This document shows positions 1 to 12,949 of a stretch of DNA of 64,000 bases, piece after piece. Within the stretch, counting starts at the first letter, position 1, and every line of letters starts with the position of its first letter. The notes beneath the pieces are model-generated. The model did no database searches, was not told where the DNA came from, and saw only the letters and a program-made list of their open reading frames with translations. Both the position numbers and the translations under genes were made by a program. Source of the stretch: Sardina pilchardus (taxonomy: Eukaryota; Chordata; Actinopteri; Clupeiformes; Clupeidae); assembly GCF_963854185.1 (NCBI RefSeq), contig NC_085010.1:3960329-4024328 (forward strand). Reading direction: 5' to 3'.

Positions 1-2960
1 TGCACTCTCCAGAGAAATGGGGGAGGTCGATGAAAAATGGAAAATGTGTAAGTGCGTCTTCCAGGTAGAGTTTTCTCCTTTTATTAATTGATCCAAGCAC
101 TAAATTTATTCTTGAATAATTGAGCAGAGGAGTGTTGAACATATATATTTATGAGCGTGCTTTTACAGAAAGTTTTGTCATTAGCTCTCCTTTGTCTTGT
201 TAATCAATACAGCTGCTTTCCTTGTTATCTAAATGCTGAATTATAATTACCAACAAAATTAAGTATTTGATTTAAAAGAAGTCGATTAGCTTAGGGTTAT
301 TGTGCATTGGCTGTTATCTGAAGGGAAGTAACATTGGCCCCTATTATTCCTGTCTAGATGAGATACACAGAAGACATTCACTACGAAATTGGAAGAAAGG
401 TCCCTCAGCTACTCCTGCAAAGTCTGCATATAATTTGGAGAAGCAACAGCGCTAAGCTGCTAAATTAACCAGAGCAGCCTGTTAATTGAACAGTTCCATT
501 GTTACCGTGACAAACTGCCTATTGATTGGCCTTCCAGGCCTGCCCCAGCCCGACGGTCCACTCCTGGGCTAGAAAACACAACCTGGCTTGGCGGAAGGAG
601 AGAGAGAGGGAGGAATGACACACACGGAAAGAGAGAAAGCGAGGAAGAGGGAAAAGCAAATGAGAGAGACAGAAACTGAATAACAGAGAGCTTGGGTGAG
701 CCTGGGAGGCTTGGTCTGGGTGTTCAATTACAGCACCCAGGAGCTAAATCAATACCATTTAAATTGCTTATGGTAATCACCTGCATTCCAATCATCAGGA
801 TCAGCATAAGCAATCTGCTGACCCCAACCGTATGCTCCCCCCACCTTCTTCAAATTTAAGTGTATAAGAGGTCAGTCAGTCCGGCGGCCTGCTCGGGCTT
901 CACTGATAGGGGTTACAGTCCGCCATGCAGGTGCACCATGGAAACAGAGAGAAAGGCACATGCTGCTGGTGGTCACTCGAGTATGCAGCAGACCGTAGCG
1001 TACAGGACCACTGGCCAGGGAAAAAGGCGCCTGCTGACCGCATATTGTACACAGATATGAATCACACAAGGTCCCATCCGAAAGGTTACATGTTGTGCTT
1101 ACATGATTCTCTCTCAAGGGGTTAATGCATCCTCCACCAAACACTCCTCTGCTGGACATGTGAGTTGTGGGCTACACTTTAGCTTTGTAATACCCATGAT
1201 GTTTCCACAGCTGGACTTGCCCTGGAATGACCCAAACATATTAAGAAATTGTCACTTCGCAGCCCCAGGCTGGAGTTGACCACCTACTGCGCCCGCCATT
1301 AAACAGCCAACACCAGGATTGGCAGCACACACCATAATGACTAGAACACTTGTGTGTCAGTGTTAGATTGGAGCATCAGCCAAATACCTGGGCTCTGGCT
1401 GTGGCTGATTTATCGTTTTCAGAGGGGGCTGACAGTCAGTATATGGCTAACTGTTCATTAATTTTTCAGGGCCCAGGGAGCCATTGTATGATATAAATCT
1501 CCACTGTAACGCCGGTTGGGTGTGTGACTTTGAAGTTCTGCCTAATTAAGCCCCTGTACAGTTAATGAGTATCACAGGAAGGCAGTCGGCAGATGTGAGG
1601 AATTTACGTCTGCAAGACCATAGATACAAGCAGTGACGCACCGTACCGGGGCAAATGCTCTTGTGTCTCTGCCTCTAGTTGCCTCCACTATCTATTTCAG
1701 TTATTTAAATTCGATTACATTTTAATGCTACCTATTCCTAATCTTCAAACCTCTCCTGAGGCACAGGTCGAGCAGCTCTCATGGACCCTGCACCCTGAAG
1801 ACGGCCCAGCATCCTCAGCAGCTGGTGGGAGGATCTGGGGTTATTGATCACAGCCCAGGGTTTTGGTGGAGCCCGTCCTACAGGGCTGTAAAATGCTTGG
1901 CTTGACTGAGAAATAGGAGCACCCTGGAGCCGAAGGAGAAGGGTGAAACATATATGGCAGCATATATGAATAACTAATCCACCTTCACCTGGTGTTGTGC
2001 ATTATCATTTAGAGTTGCTCCTGTGGGCTGGAGCGATGATGCTGAGATTTAGACTGATGATCGCTAACAAATGGCAGTAATGAGAGCATAAGAGAAACAG
2101 ACTAGTCTTACGGCAGCCGTTCGTATAGCGATAACACTTTTCACACAAGGGATGAGAGATGAGAGCAAGCGAATTTAACTCGCTCGCCTGCCAGCAGATT
2201 ATGGTGTACCCCAGGCGAGCGGTGGAAATTAATTACAAGACTGTAATGCAGACGAATAGAGACTGTTAAAGGATGGAGCCCACATTGATACATCGTGTAG
2301 ATTCTGCCATAAACACTCACCTGACACATGGGCCTCAGCTACAGGTAAACAGGTAGTCCTACTGAGAGGAAAAGCTCATTTCAGCAGCCGCTCTAAGAGC
2401 AGGGTTAGCAAAGTAACTTGAACAGAAATGTACTAATGTATTCTGATTCCTTTACATTACCAAAACATGAATGATTTCACTCTAAACAGAATGATAGGGT
2501 ACAGATGGAAGTTATGATGTGAGGAGCTATGACATGATGTCAGGATGATGTTAGGGGCCCTATATTTCAATACAGCTCAAACGTAAGTTAATCAAATGAA
2601 CTATGACATATCATAAAAAGTTAGACAGTAATAATTGCACCTAGTTGATCAACTATATCCCACAAAGGTGCACGTGTTAATGGATGCTTATTTACATTTG
2701 ACTTTGGGAAGAGATGGGGTTTTAAATTGCAAGTGGCTCCCTAATTTATGAAGACATTATTATGGCAGATATTGGGACAGCTCTCAACAATATCTGTGCT
2801 AGAGCCATGCAATTAGAATTACATGAGAGAGTGTTGTGTTTGAGTTTTGAAATGGCTCCCCCTGCTGGCCAAGGGGTGGTGTCAGGCATTAACTAACTGC
2901 TGAGGGCTGTTGATTAGCAAACATAAAAGCACATGCTATATAGCAGTGTAGACTGAAGAT
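1..2960. other. Non-coding flank left of the MGST1 pair
   Basis: No exon with family similarity is visible on either strand; the open frames here are short and unconvincing. The stretch is mostly unique and poor in simple repeats. It contains several AT-rich blocks with dense TAAT, TTGATTGG and ATTGTT cores, for example about 230-330, 420-540, 740-830 and 1380-1560. Such blocks resemble developmental conserved non-coding elements. That is an inference from composition, because no cross-species alignment was available. Confidence 0.5.
420..540. promoter_or_regulatory. Candidate conserved non-coding element
   Basis: This unique, AT-rich block has several homeodomain-like TTAATT/TAAATTA cores, a SOX-like CCATTGTTA and a PBX-like TTGATTGG within about 120 bases, and no reading frame. 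The mix resembles vertebrate developmental enhancers. Conservation is inferred, not shown. Confidence 0.25.
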
Positions 2961-2963
2961 TCT

Positions 2964-2969
2964 TTTATT
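2964..2969 (-). terminator. Likely poly(A) signal of the left MGST1 copy
   Basis: AATAAA on the minus strand (TTTATT on plus), about 430 nt beyond the stop codon of the left MGST1 gene. It is the first canonical hexamer noted downstream, which would give a 3'UTR of ordinary length. There is no transcript evidence. Confidence 0.4.
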
Positions 2970-3396
2970 CGCCTTTTCTATATGCATTCTATAAAAAAAA
3001 ACATCATGGTAATTATGTGTTCTCGGTGTGCTACAGATCATTCCACTTAAATGGGCCAACAATTAGTCCACCAATCAGCCACACTTGATAAAACAGATGA
3101 ATGAAAAAAAGATGACACAGATGAATGAAATGACATGAAAGACAATGGAATTAAATCAACTGAAATGAAATGACAGTGGAAAATGTGGGAAATTTGTAGT
3201 TTAAACACATAACTAACTGCAAAGATTTCCCACACACTGCATAATACCAATAATACTTGAGTGTCACATTCTAGTCGGTTCATATCAGTCAAGTCGCATT
3301 ATGAAAATGGAAATATTACAAATGACGTGCAATGTTTTTCAACTGGAGTGAGTACTTGAAGTGAAGTCAGGTGATGATAAGTGACAGTGGCATCCT

Positions 3397-4250
3397 CTAC
3401 AGGTAGAGTGCAGTGGTGACGACCCTGTGAGCCATGGAGAAGGTGGTCAGCAGGCCCACCCCGAAGCCCAGAGCCCTGCAGGGCTGGGGCAGGGGGGCCA
3501 GGTAGGCCAGCGTGTGGAAGAAGCGCGAGCCCACGAACACCCGAAAGTGCAGCAGCGCCGAGCTGAGCGGAGGGCCGGTCAGGGCATAGAGAAGGCCGAC
3601 CACCAGGAAGGGAATGACGTTCTCCAGGTCATTCTGATGGCACCTGAGGGGAGGAAGCGCGTGGGGTGAGGGTGCAGACAGAGGAGACTTTGCATTTAGA
3701 TTAATACTGTATGCTTCCACTATACATAATGAAAATCCATACAGACAGACAGCTCACCTAGATTTAAACTTTGCATGCATACAAACATTTTTTTTAACTG
3801 AACATTTAAAAGCATGCCCTTAATAAGACATTTTTAATGTGGTCAAAAGATTAAGAAAGGAGCATACCTTCTAACCCGTTCCACATCAGGGTCAACCTTG
3901 ACCATTTTCTTCTTATCCTCGTTAGACAGGTCAAGGGCGGTATCCTCCATATTAGCATAGGCCTTTAAGGTGAAGGGTAGCAGATTAAAATGGTTTATTG
4001 CACATACATTCAACTGATATTCAAATGAGCACAGTTTATTTCTTTTTCAGTTGTTCTGTTTCTTTCAATCTCTAATAGACTAATTACTGTTGAAGTGAGA
4101 GATGTCAGATGAATGCAATCTTACCTTTCTCGTCAAGCGAAAGTAACTTGTCAAAGGGGACATAATCATCATCTTCAGGGTGACAATGGTGGCATATGTA
4201 GAGAAGGCCAAGAATACCTCACTGTCTATCATGTGCACAACTTCAGACAT
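3397..4250 (-). CDS. mgst1: Microsomal glutathione S-transferase 1, left tandem copy
   Basis: MAPEG-family trimeric membrane enzyme that conjugates glutathione to electrophiles and reduces lipid hydroperoxides in ER and outer mitochondrial membranes. Coding exons (transcript order) are 4250-4125, 3962-3868 and 3643-3397, all with GT-AG borders and phases 0 and 2. Together they encode 155 residues, the length of human MGST1. The start ATG at 4250-4248 follows an acceptor (CTACAG), so a non-coding first exon lies upstream, perhaps ending near 4760 (inferred). Residues aligned with the human glutathione site are all present: R38, R74, H76, N78, E81, R114, Y121, R130. Four hydrophobic segments fit the MAPEG fold. 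The usual sensor cysteine (human C50 counting Met) is Thr, while C75 and C129 are additional. The right copy, 1.2 kb upstream, has the same exon structure. Confidence 0.95.
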
Positions 4251-5108
4251 GTTTTCTGTAGAAATAGACGATAGACAATCAAATAGAACAAATACTTAGG
4301 ACAAAGTAACCAAAATGCTCAGGTAGGTTTCCACTTTCTGCACGTGTCTGCACACACAGCTAGAACTCCTTAACTAGAAAAATCTAGTGTAGGCTACTTT
4401 TATGACGACATGGAAAATTATAGCCCTAATAAATTAACCGACTGTGTGGTTTAGTCTTCTCCTTTGGATTTTTCCACTAATGCAGAATTGCTCGTTTTAG
4501 AAATACACTTTTGAGAACTTTCTAAAGTCTGTCTCGTCTTGCAACGTAAGCGAAATTTGCGAAGTCTGAACAGCAGCCTAGATTCTTTAAGAATGTGACC
4601 ATAATGTAGCCTACAACGGCTGTTCGCAGAGAACATTTGAAACCAGATGTAACAGTCTAGATCAATCATTTGACACGTGAATGTAAAAGGTTGTTTGATT
4701 AACTTTTAAAGTTTTAGATAGTTTAGTCTAAATGGTTGTTGCGCGAATCATTCTTTTCCCACCTTAGACTCGAAATCCGCCACTTAGACGAGTGCAGTAA
4801 AAGTTTTGAAGCAGGCTGCAGTGGTGGTGGGAGTCGTTGTCTTCAGTTGACTAACTCATCTGGACCATAGTAGCTTTGGAAAAACGCCACGTTATGCAAT
4901 AGGGTAGACAGTGTGCCCTCGGTATGTAGTTTTAGACCGACACTCCCCTCTAATGCAAATGTTGTCGGTGCGCAGCGCCTTCATGTGGTGTGAGTTGTCT
5001 TGCCTGTTGAACAAAGATAATGGCAGTAGCCTATCTCTCTGTCGACAACAGCATTAGCTGCCATTTGAGAATTTCAGAGACTTGAAGAAACTCAAGAAGA
5101 TAGACAAT

Positions 5109-5155
5109 TTTATTTGAGAAATATGGACATGGCACTGACACAGTTCCGTTTTATT
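5109..5155 (-). terminator. Candidate poly(A) signals of the right MGST1 copy
   Basis: Two minus-strand AATAAA hexamers, at 5155-5150 and 5114-5109, lie 330-375 nt beyond the stop codon of the right MGST1 copy. Either would end its transcript before the left copy begins. Placement is inferred from motif and distance only. Confidence 0.4.
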
Positions 5156-5484
5156 GTCACAGATGGGCCACTATCAGGAACAATATGCTGAGTCACTGAC
5201 AGATCACATTATCAGGGACAACACTCAACAAGCTGACACAAAATACTTTTGAATTACATTTCCTGAAAATGTATTCCACAAAACATGCCAATCCCTGATA
5301 CAAAAAGTCACATAAACAGACTATAGTATTTGTTCAGTGCAGATTTGGAAAAGACGACATGCACAGGAGGCCTGTGACAGGCCTTTTCATATTTGGAAAG
5401 AGGTGGAAATAATGTCCTAGTTGTGAAAAACAAATCAACAATAAAAAATCAAAATGAGACAGCAGTGGATAGCCTATAGCCTAT

Positions 5485-6312
5485 TTAGAGCAACATCACA
5501 CTGTTGAGAATCCTGTAGCCCATTGACAGAGTGGTTATCAGACCAACAATAAAGGGGAGCCCTCTGCTTGGCTGGGGGAGAGCAAATACATATGCCACGG
5601 TATGGATGAAACGACACACTACGAAGACCCGGAAGTGCAGCAGTGCCGTGGAGAGATCTGGTCCAGTCAGAGCGTAGAGAAGTCCAATTAAAACAAATGG
5701 AACGACGCTCTCCAGGTCATTCTGATGGCATCTGGAGATGGGACAGTGTCAATGGCTATCACAGCACAGCAGATCAACACATTTGATAATGCTGAATGGT
5801 CATCAAAGGGATAACCCAGATGGTGACTATCAGGCATGAATAATGTTGTAAATTTGTTGCAATTCTAAATCAATTGTTGTTTAAAAATGTTCAACATCTC
5901 TCAAGCCACGATTCCTGTCAATCATGCAATAGTTACCTGCGAACTCTCTCTACATCAGGGTCAGTTTTTAACATCTTCTTCTTGTCCTCAGGGGTCTTGC
6001 CGTGGGCCGCATCCTCAGGGTTGGCAAAGGCCTTATTCAAAGTAAATGAAAAGACATAACTGTTCAAATCAATGTCAATTCATTTATATAGCTTACATGA
6101 CACTATAGCTTCCTCATATTATTCTCTTGCTAGACAGAGGACAACTAATCTACACAATACTGTAATATCTGAACAGACAAGTCTGTCAAGCCCACCTTTC
6201 TGGTGATGCGAAAATATGCCGTCCATGGGGCCATCAGCAGCATCTTCAGGGTAACAATGGTGGCATAGGTGATGAAAGCTTGCAACACCTCATTGTCAAT
6301 TAGGTTCGCCAT
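5485..6312 (-). CDS. mgst1: Microsomal glutathione S-transferase 1-like, right tandem copy
   Basis: Second MAPEG glutathione transferase. Coding exons are 6312-6196, 6031-5937 and 5731-5485, with canonical borders. Exons 2 and 3 are the same lengths (95 and 247 nt) as in the left copy, which shows tandem duplication. The product is 152 residues, the difference being three residues at the N-terminus. Glutathione-site positions are retained: R35, R71, H73, N75, E78, R111, Y118 and R127. Divergent points are FVVCR for FVGSR before the catalytic loop, NDLES for NDLEN, and a C-terminus of MLL rather than LYL. The sensor cysteine is Ala47, and C72 and C110 are new. The ATG follows an acceptor (CCACAG), and a non-coding exon may end at 6842 (CTACAG before GTAGGA). 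No stop or frameshift is seen, so it should be functional. Confidence 0.93.
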
Positions 6313-7334
6313 TTTCCTGTGGGATAATGCGAAATAAATAATGGACAAATCAAAACACATTCAAAGACAAATAGCCTAATAAGACCTTTGTAGCGTTTTC
6401 AAATTGAACCTAAAATATAGCATAAGAGGCTAACCGACCACTGTCGCTCTACAATATTTTGTCACTATTGGTCTAAAGTCCTTTTAATTTATTCAGTTGG
6501 GCTATAAGCCTACTTCATATATCATTTCAATAACATATCATGGAGCCTAGTCTATTTTCTTTATTGATGACAAGTTCAATTAAAAGAGATGGTGGTCCAA
6601 CGGTGGGCCACAAGTGCCATGGCACCGGCGGCATGCCACACTAGTCCCCTATCTAGTTTTGCTATCTGAGACTTAGTTTCAAATATAAATGTCGACCTTG
6701 TCTTGCGTTAGCCTATGCGGATCTATTGTCGTGGGTCAGTGTTATTAGGCTACAAGTGTAGCAGGCGAATACAATCAACTTCCGCATAGCCTAAACCACA
6801 CAATGTTGTTGCACAAACAAAGGAGAATAATCGGTTCCTACCTGTAGATCGATCCAGTTATCTTGCGCGAATGCCTAATGTAGGCTAAAACAAAACTACA
6901 ACTCAACTGTTTGACTAGATTATGCAACACGAATTTAGGGCGTATCCAGGGTAAAAGTGAATTTGAATCTCTGGATTTCAGCCAGCAATCCGCGACTACA
7001 ATGCTTTTTGCAGCGAGGCGGTGGAAGTGAGTCAACAAATAGGCCTTGTTGTTTAGGCCAATTATACGTTAAAAAAAAATAGAGTCAGAGAGTACACAAT
7101 AGCCTATTCGTAACTTCGACCCTTACTGAAGAGCAGTGACTCGATTTCAGTTTAGTTCATCTGCACCTTACCTGTGACCTGGTTTCGAAATACCTGTTTT
7201 GAAACCCCTGACCTAGTCAAGTCATGGCGAGGAATGAGGATCAAGGCTGCAAAACATAGGTCTATAAACTAATAAGAGCCTATAATCAAGACACTGATCA
7301 CGTTCCCTCCTGCTTCCTAATTAAGCTATAGTAT

Positions 7335-7500
7335 AACGTACCCTAATCAAGTCCTACAGGATTCCAATCAGATTTGGAACAAAAATTCTGGACTCCAATA
7401 GCAACAATCCTATGATTTAGGAATCCTGTAAAATTGTCCAAACAAACAAACAAAAATCCAAAATCTAATTGAAATCCTATAGGATTGTCAACCTGCACAT
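7335..7500. repeat. Possible short non-autonomous repeat
   Basis: The block contains repeated variants of TCCTA(C/T)AGGATT and AATCCTGTA in both orientations around a (CAAA)n spacer, and outer pieces partly mirror each other. This suggests a degenerate dispersed element such as a MITE. There are no clear target-site duplications and no coding capacity. The class is not identified. Confidence 0.3.
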
Positions 7501-8310
7501 CTGTACGGGGCTCCACTTTCCCTGTATCCTGGAGATCGATTGCGCTGTTCTAAGGATACAATGCATGAAATCTTCGGTTTCAATTTAATCAAATAAAAAA
7601 AATATATAGGTGATTTGATTGGGGGAAACATGATTATCTTTCAAAATAAAAACACTTCTCAGTTATTCCAAACTTTGGACTGGGAGTATCTCCACTGAAG
7701 TATATAGCTATTTATGCCATTGTGCATTACTAGTTTATAATGGCTTTATATCCTCTCAATATATTGTAGAATGTAGTTTCAAGTACAAATCACTAAATGC
7801 CAGGTGAACCAATTCCATGAAGAGCATTATTTCACTATCGAATAGAAAACGGATAATCTATCTCATCTTATTTAACATTTTGGTGATGGGGGACGTATCT
7901 CATCACACGGAGTCATGAATGCTGTCAGTCAGAGCGTGGCAGGAGAGAGAGGAGGGGGGGGGGGGCGTCTCTATTATGCCTGTAGGGCTTGGGCTGCAGC
8001 GGCGCGTCTCACTTGACACGTCACAGCACTCCAAACAGTAATGACGAGAGACACACACAGGAGCACGGCAAAGTTTGATCAGCCTCTTTGTTAGAAGATG
8101 AGGACCAGGTCACAGTGTTTTCAGAGAACTGTGTGATTATGTATCAAGTACACGATCATTCTAAACCATTTCTTTGAACGCAAACCAAAAAAAATATGTT
8201 TGAGAATTTAGAACTGAGTATGCTCTTTCCATGCAGGTCAGATTTTATTTACTGTAGTTGCAACTATGTATTGGCTAGTTGAAATTCAGGACCAAGGACA
8301 TGTCTTACAG

Positions 8311-8465
<155 letters not shown>

Positions 8466-9460
8466 CCATGTGTGACGCATGTGTGTGCGTGTGTGCGTGT
8501 GATTGTGCAAGAGCATGTGTGCACATGTGTAAGAGAAAGAGAATAATATAGTGTGATTTCCCACCAGGACACGTTAATGGCAAACACTTGCATTGATCTC
8601 TCACCAGTCTCACCAGTAATTGGGATGCTGGCTGTGATGTTGCTGCATTGATTTCTCATGGTAGCCAGCTTGGGCTGTAGGACAACAACGACTAAATAAC
8701 AGTCTGGCCAATGATCTTAATGCCAGGAGCCAAGCATGCCTATTGATTTCATTACTGAATGCCTCCTAGGTTCCAGGCACATACATTTTTTTATTGATCC
8801 ATGGCAGCGTCACATTACTTTCTGCACTGTCACATGCAAGTTGTCCAGCCAATCAATGCGAGCGGACTGCTGAGTGCACCAGATTGCATAGGTAGAGCAT
8901 TTGTACGCAATAAATTTCCCATCATGCAATCACTGTTTGGAGGTGACCCCCATCGACAGAATTGATGTGTGAGTGCCCCGTACAAACCTAGGGAATAAAC
9001 CTAAACTATTGACAGATTAACCTGTCCCTTTACATTTAATTTGCCCCCATTTGAAAGCCAGAGCAATTAGATCAGTGCAACCACCTTACAAAACCAGAAC
9101 ACATCATCAGCAAAGGGTACTCAACCTTATGAAACACCTGACTCCTTGAAATGCATATGGAAATGAGGTGATTTTTCATGACATTGCACGATTGAAATTC
9201 ATATATGACTTTGCCCAATTAGCACTATTTTGTAAAATATCACTATTTTCTTCCAGGCATTTCTGACACAGTGATGATCCTGTCTGTCCCCTTTTTCCTC
9301 ATTTTCTGGTTTATGCTCAAGCATGGCCCACAGCCTCAGGCTCTGTGAGCACATATGCAGGCTCACGCTACGCATGCTATGATCTGATCCTAATGGAGGC
9401 TACCTGTCTTGTTGCATCTATGAGGTAGGCCGGGGGGACCTCTTTCACCCGGCAAATGGC

Positions 9461-9484
9461 CCTTAATGAAGACAGTCATTAAGG
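9461..9484. promoter_or_regulatory. Inverted TAAT palindrome in a unique AT-rich block
   Basis: CCTTAATGA at 9461-9469 is followed six bases later by its exact reverse complement, TCATTAAGG, at 9476-9484. Each arm contains a homeodomain core (TAAT/ATTA). The surrounding 9400-9520 is unique and non-coding, which fits a candidate enhancer. Function is inferred. Confidence 0.3.
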
Positions 9485-11454
9485 AGCAGGGCTTGTTTTG
9501 CACCCATAATGAAGCCAACACATGTGCTCCACCACCTCAACGCTAACAGCTTTGTCTCGTCCATTTGCACCAAACAATACATCAAATTGGTGCAAAAAAA
9601 CAAGCATGCTTCCCTGGTGGGTCAGTGTGTTCTGTGGTCTAGACCTGCAGCTATTTCAAGGGTCGCGCTCCTGCAAGTCATTACACAAAGCTGTTATGCA
9701 GACAGACTAATGGTGTAATCATGACTCATTTATGGGTTTATGAGGAGCAAAGATGACTAAATCCTTTACAAAGCCATTCTATCTGAAATTTCAATATAGA
9801 AATGCAATGTAAATCAGAATCACATTTTGTGCATCAATATAAAAGACATGATATTATGATTGATATGTAATGAAATGTGAGCTACCCAAACCTTTATGAA
9901 CTTTGTTCGATATGTTGACAGGTAATGCTTGGTATGTATGACATCCAAACAATGTGGGTGTAATGTTCTGACTAGACATTCTGTAGTATAACACTTGCAG
10001 TGGACATAGAAATGCACATTAAATTCACTTCAGTGCTACTCATTGCTGTGGTTCTATCCAATAAATGTGTCAGTTCAGACAGATATTTTAGACAATCGGT
10101 AAAAAGATTATTCAGTGATGTGTGATGATAGTCCCGACTTTCACCTCTCACCCTACTGCCTTTATCAGTCAATGATCAAATGAGGAGTACCTGTCCAACT
10201 TGCTAGTCTGCTATAATCTGCATTCCTGGCAAATGACATTAATGCATGGCCAATTTAAAGTGGCAGTTTACAGTAATGTGACTTTTTAAATAGTGTAATT
10301 ATAGGCCGCAAATTTTTGCATATCATCATATCGTCATTTTGGTGGCATATGGTCACATGAGGAAAAAACAAACCTGTCAGCCCCACTTACCACTATACAA
10401 AACTGTCACAAAACATCACCAACTGTGTAATCAAAAGACACCAGAATGCTAGCAAGCTTTTATTATGTGCTTTAATGCATGGCCTTTCAGTCATGATCTT
10501 GCTATAGTCTTAGACAAAAAATTCCATACTGCTGATTTAACAGACTGGTATGTGGTGTTTGTGTTCTTTTCACAAGGCATCTAAATGAATATTGTGTCAG
10601 CATTAATCATTCTCTCTGCACAAAGAGAAAGCCACATTTTAGTGGATTCACAACTGGAAATAGAATTTTAACTAGGGCAAAGCATGGAACAAGTCCAACA
10701 AGCTAAGAGCCTTTTAGTCTTGACTAGACTGAGCCTTACAGCCAGATCTCCCAGGGAAACAACCTAGTTCCTTACAGCAACCAGATAACAAGTGGGCCTG
10801 GTCACACACATCTGAACCATAACATCACAAAAATGTTGTTCAGATTTGTTTTGATGAACAGCTTAAATGAGTATGATCTTTATGAGAATGTAATCTATAT
10901 TGTGTTATTATTATACTCTTTGCTACAGTTCACTCTATGGGCATCTATAGATTACGTATTCTTATTCTTTACCACCCAGTTTGTTTCACTGTGGTGCATT
11001 CTCAGTCTTAATGGCATGTGAGCTTGTGGATGTCAGCCTCGTCTACTTGAGGGCAAAGCACCAGCCTGGGCCCGGGCTGGTCCTCCAGGGTACAAATTAA
11101 GACGATCACGGACAGCGGGTCTCGCTAAGTGGACCTGGCTTATGTAGGCTACGGCGTGCTCCCCTACACTTAGTGCACATCAGACGCGCGAGCGTGAGCC
11201 CCTGCCAGGCAGCGTGCCCGTGCCCCGCGCGCACAGTGGGGGGGCCGCGGCTCATTAGGGTGCTTATTTTAACGAAGAGGCTCAGCACCGCACAACGCCG
11301 GGTGCTGAATCCAGCCCCACGGATCTGCTTCCCCCCTTGCTCACAAAGGGGATATAAATCTCCTTTCGGCAGGATAATTACTGGGATAATTTTATCCGTA
11401 ATGATGCTTGTCAGTCAGGAGTGCTGATGAAATTAGGGAAGAAGCTCATGGTGC

Positions 11455-11458
<4 letters not shown>

Positions 11459-11489
<31 letters not shown>

Positions 11490-11500
11490 AAAAAAGAAAT
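11459..11500. repeat. (GA)n purine tract
   Basis: Roughly fourteen GA units followed by GAAA-type repeats. Confidence 0.95.
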
Positions 11501-12949
11501 TCTCAGCAGATTTATCTGTCAAGACTAAAAAGAGAAACAGAAAGAAACTAAGGCCTCAAACTTTTGCTCCACTCCTGACCTATTGAGGGAGATGTTTTTG
11601 TGCTGCCTGGTGAGACAGATTCTTTTGAAAAGAAAGTAGCACCAGCACAGCATTCTACATCTGGCGCTAAGCAGCAGCGAGACACACCACCTCAGGGAAA
11701 CTGTAAACAGGGGGGGGACAAATGACCATTGTTGACACAATATTAACATCACTCATAATGATGAAACTGTCTTGCGGTACAGACACAACATAATGTGTGT
11801 TTTCTGTGCTGCTTGCCATCCGAGTACATCATTCAACCTGACACCTCATTTACTGTTCATACATACACCTGCCGATAAATATGCAGACACATTCTGTGTT
11901 ATGGGCAAAGCTTGGAGAACCAGGACAGGCTTTTAACAAAACAGAGTGCTTGATCACAACGTAGAAAGCCCGGGAAGTCAACGCTTGCCCTGGTGGCGAC
12001 GCAACTGTGTGGCTTTGATCTCCGACTACGAATTCTCTCAGCTTGTCTTAGTTTTTCAAATAGTGCTACTTAAATTATTTCGGAGATGCCGTTACCCTGG
12101 CGATGTGGCAAAGGTAAAGCCCTCCTGTGGATTTGGGAAGATAAAAGGGCCGCACAAAGAGGCGTCACGACAGGAGCGTTATAATATTTAGCATAAGCAG
12201 CTCCAAACATCCCTTTAAGGAAGAGATGTCTCACGCTTTCCCTTTTTTTTAAATTAACAAGGAGGAATTGGGACCCTGCTCAGTGTTGTATCACTCAACA
12301 AAGGCGAGTGAACAATCGCTTATTATGTCAAACTTTGACAATGACAGAATTAGAGCAGGGCTTCTTCAGCGCCTCGTCCCCCACAGGGAGAAGTGCCACA
12401 CACACAACTCAGAAAGAAAGTTTACTTTCCCTGTCATTTGAAATTATGCTCATTTGCATTTGCAGATAGAAGGAGGCCACATGAAAACAATATGGTACGG
12501 TAAGGAGCAAGCGGGCAGGAGAGGAGAACAATGGCGTAGGGAAAAATGCAGGCCAGGATTCACAAACCTGGCCTGCTTGTGTTGTGTTGAGGTTTACTGT
12601 GAGGACTAAAGCAAACAAGATGGCGCCTGTCTGTCTATAAACCGCCTTTTAAACAGGGGCCTGCGGGTTTCACGTGAACACAACCTGGTTGTTCTTCACT
12701 ACTCACTCAATTCTTACTCAACCCATGTGTCTGCACTCCTCACTTCTTTCCACAAGAGACCCACAAGACAGAAGATGTGAATTCTTCTCGAAACACACAC
12801 ACACAAAAAAAAGAACCGTAAAAGAGAGGGAGAGCGCGCAGAAAGAAAAGGGAAGAATAAAAGGGAAAATCAATGTGGGTGGATTTGAGTTGGCGCGCAG
12901 CAGTGTGAGAAATGCCGGGGAACGTTTCACATGCTGCGCTGCGGCCGCT

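Noticed and set aside
872..1159. Overlapping open frames on both strands
   Set aside because: Both are short, lack family similarity and sit in a probable non-coding regulatory region.
3427..3669. Plus-strand 80-codon frame
   Set aside because: Antisense shadow of MGST1 exon 3.
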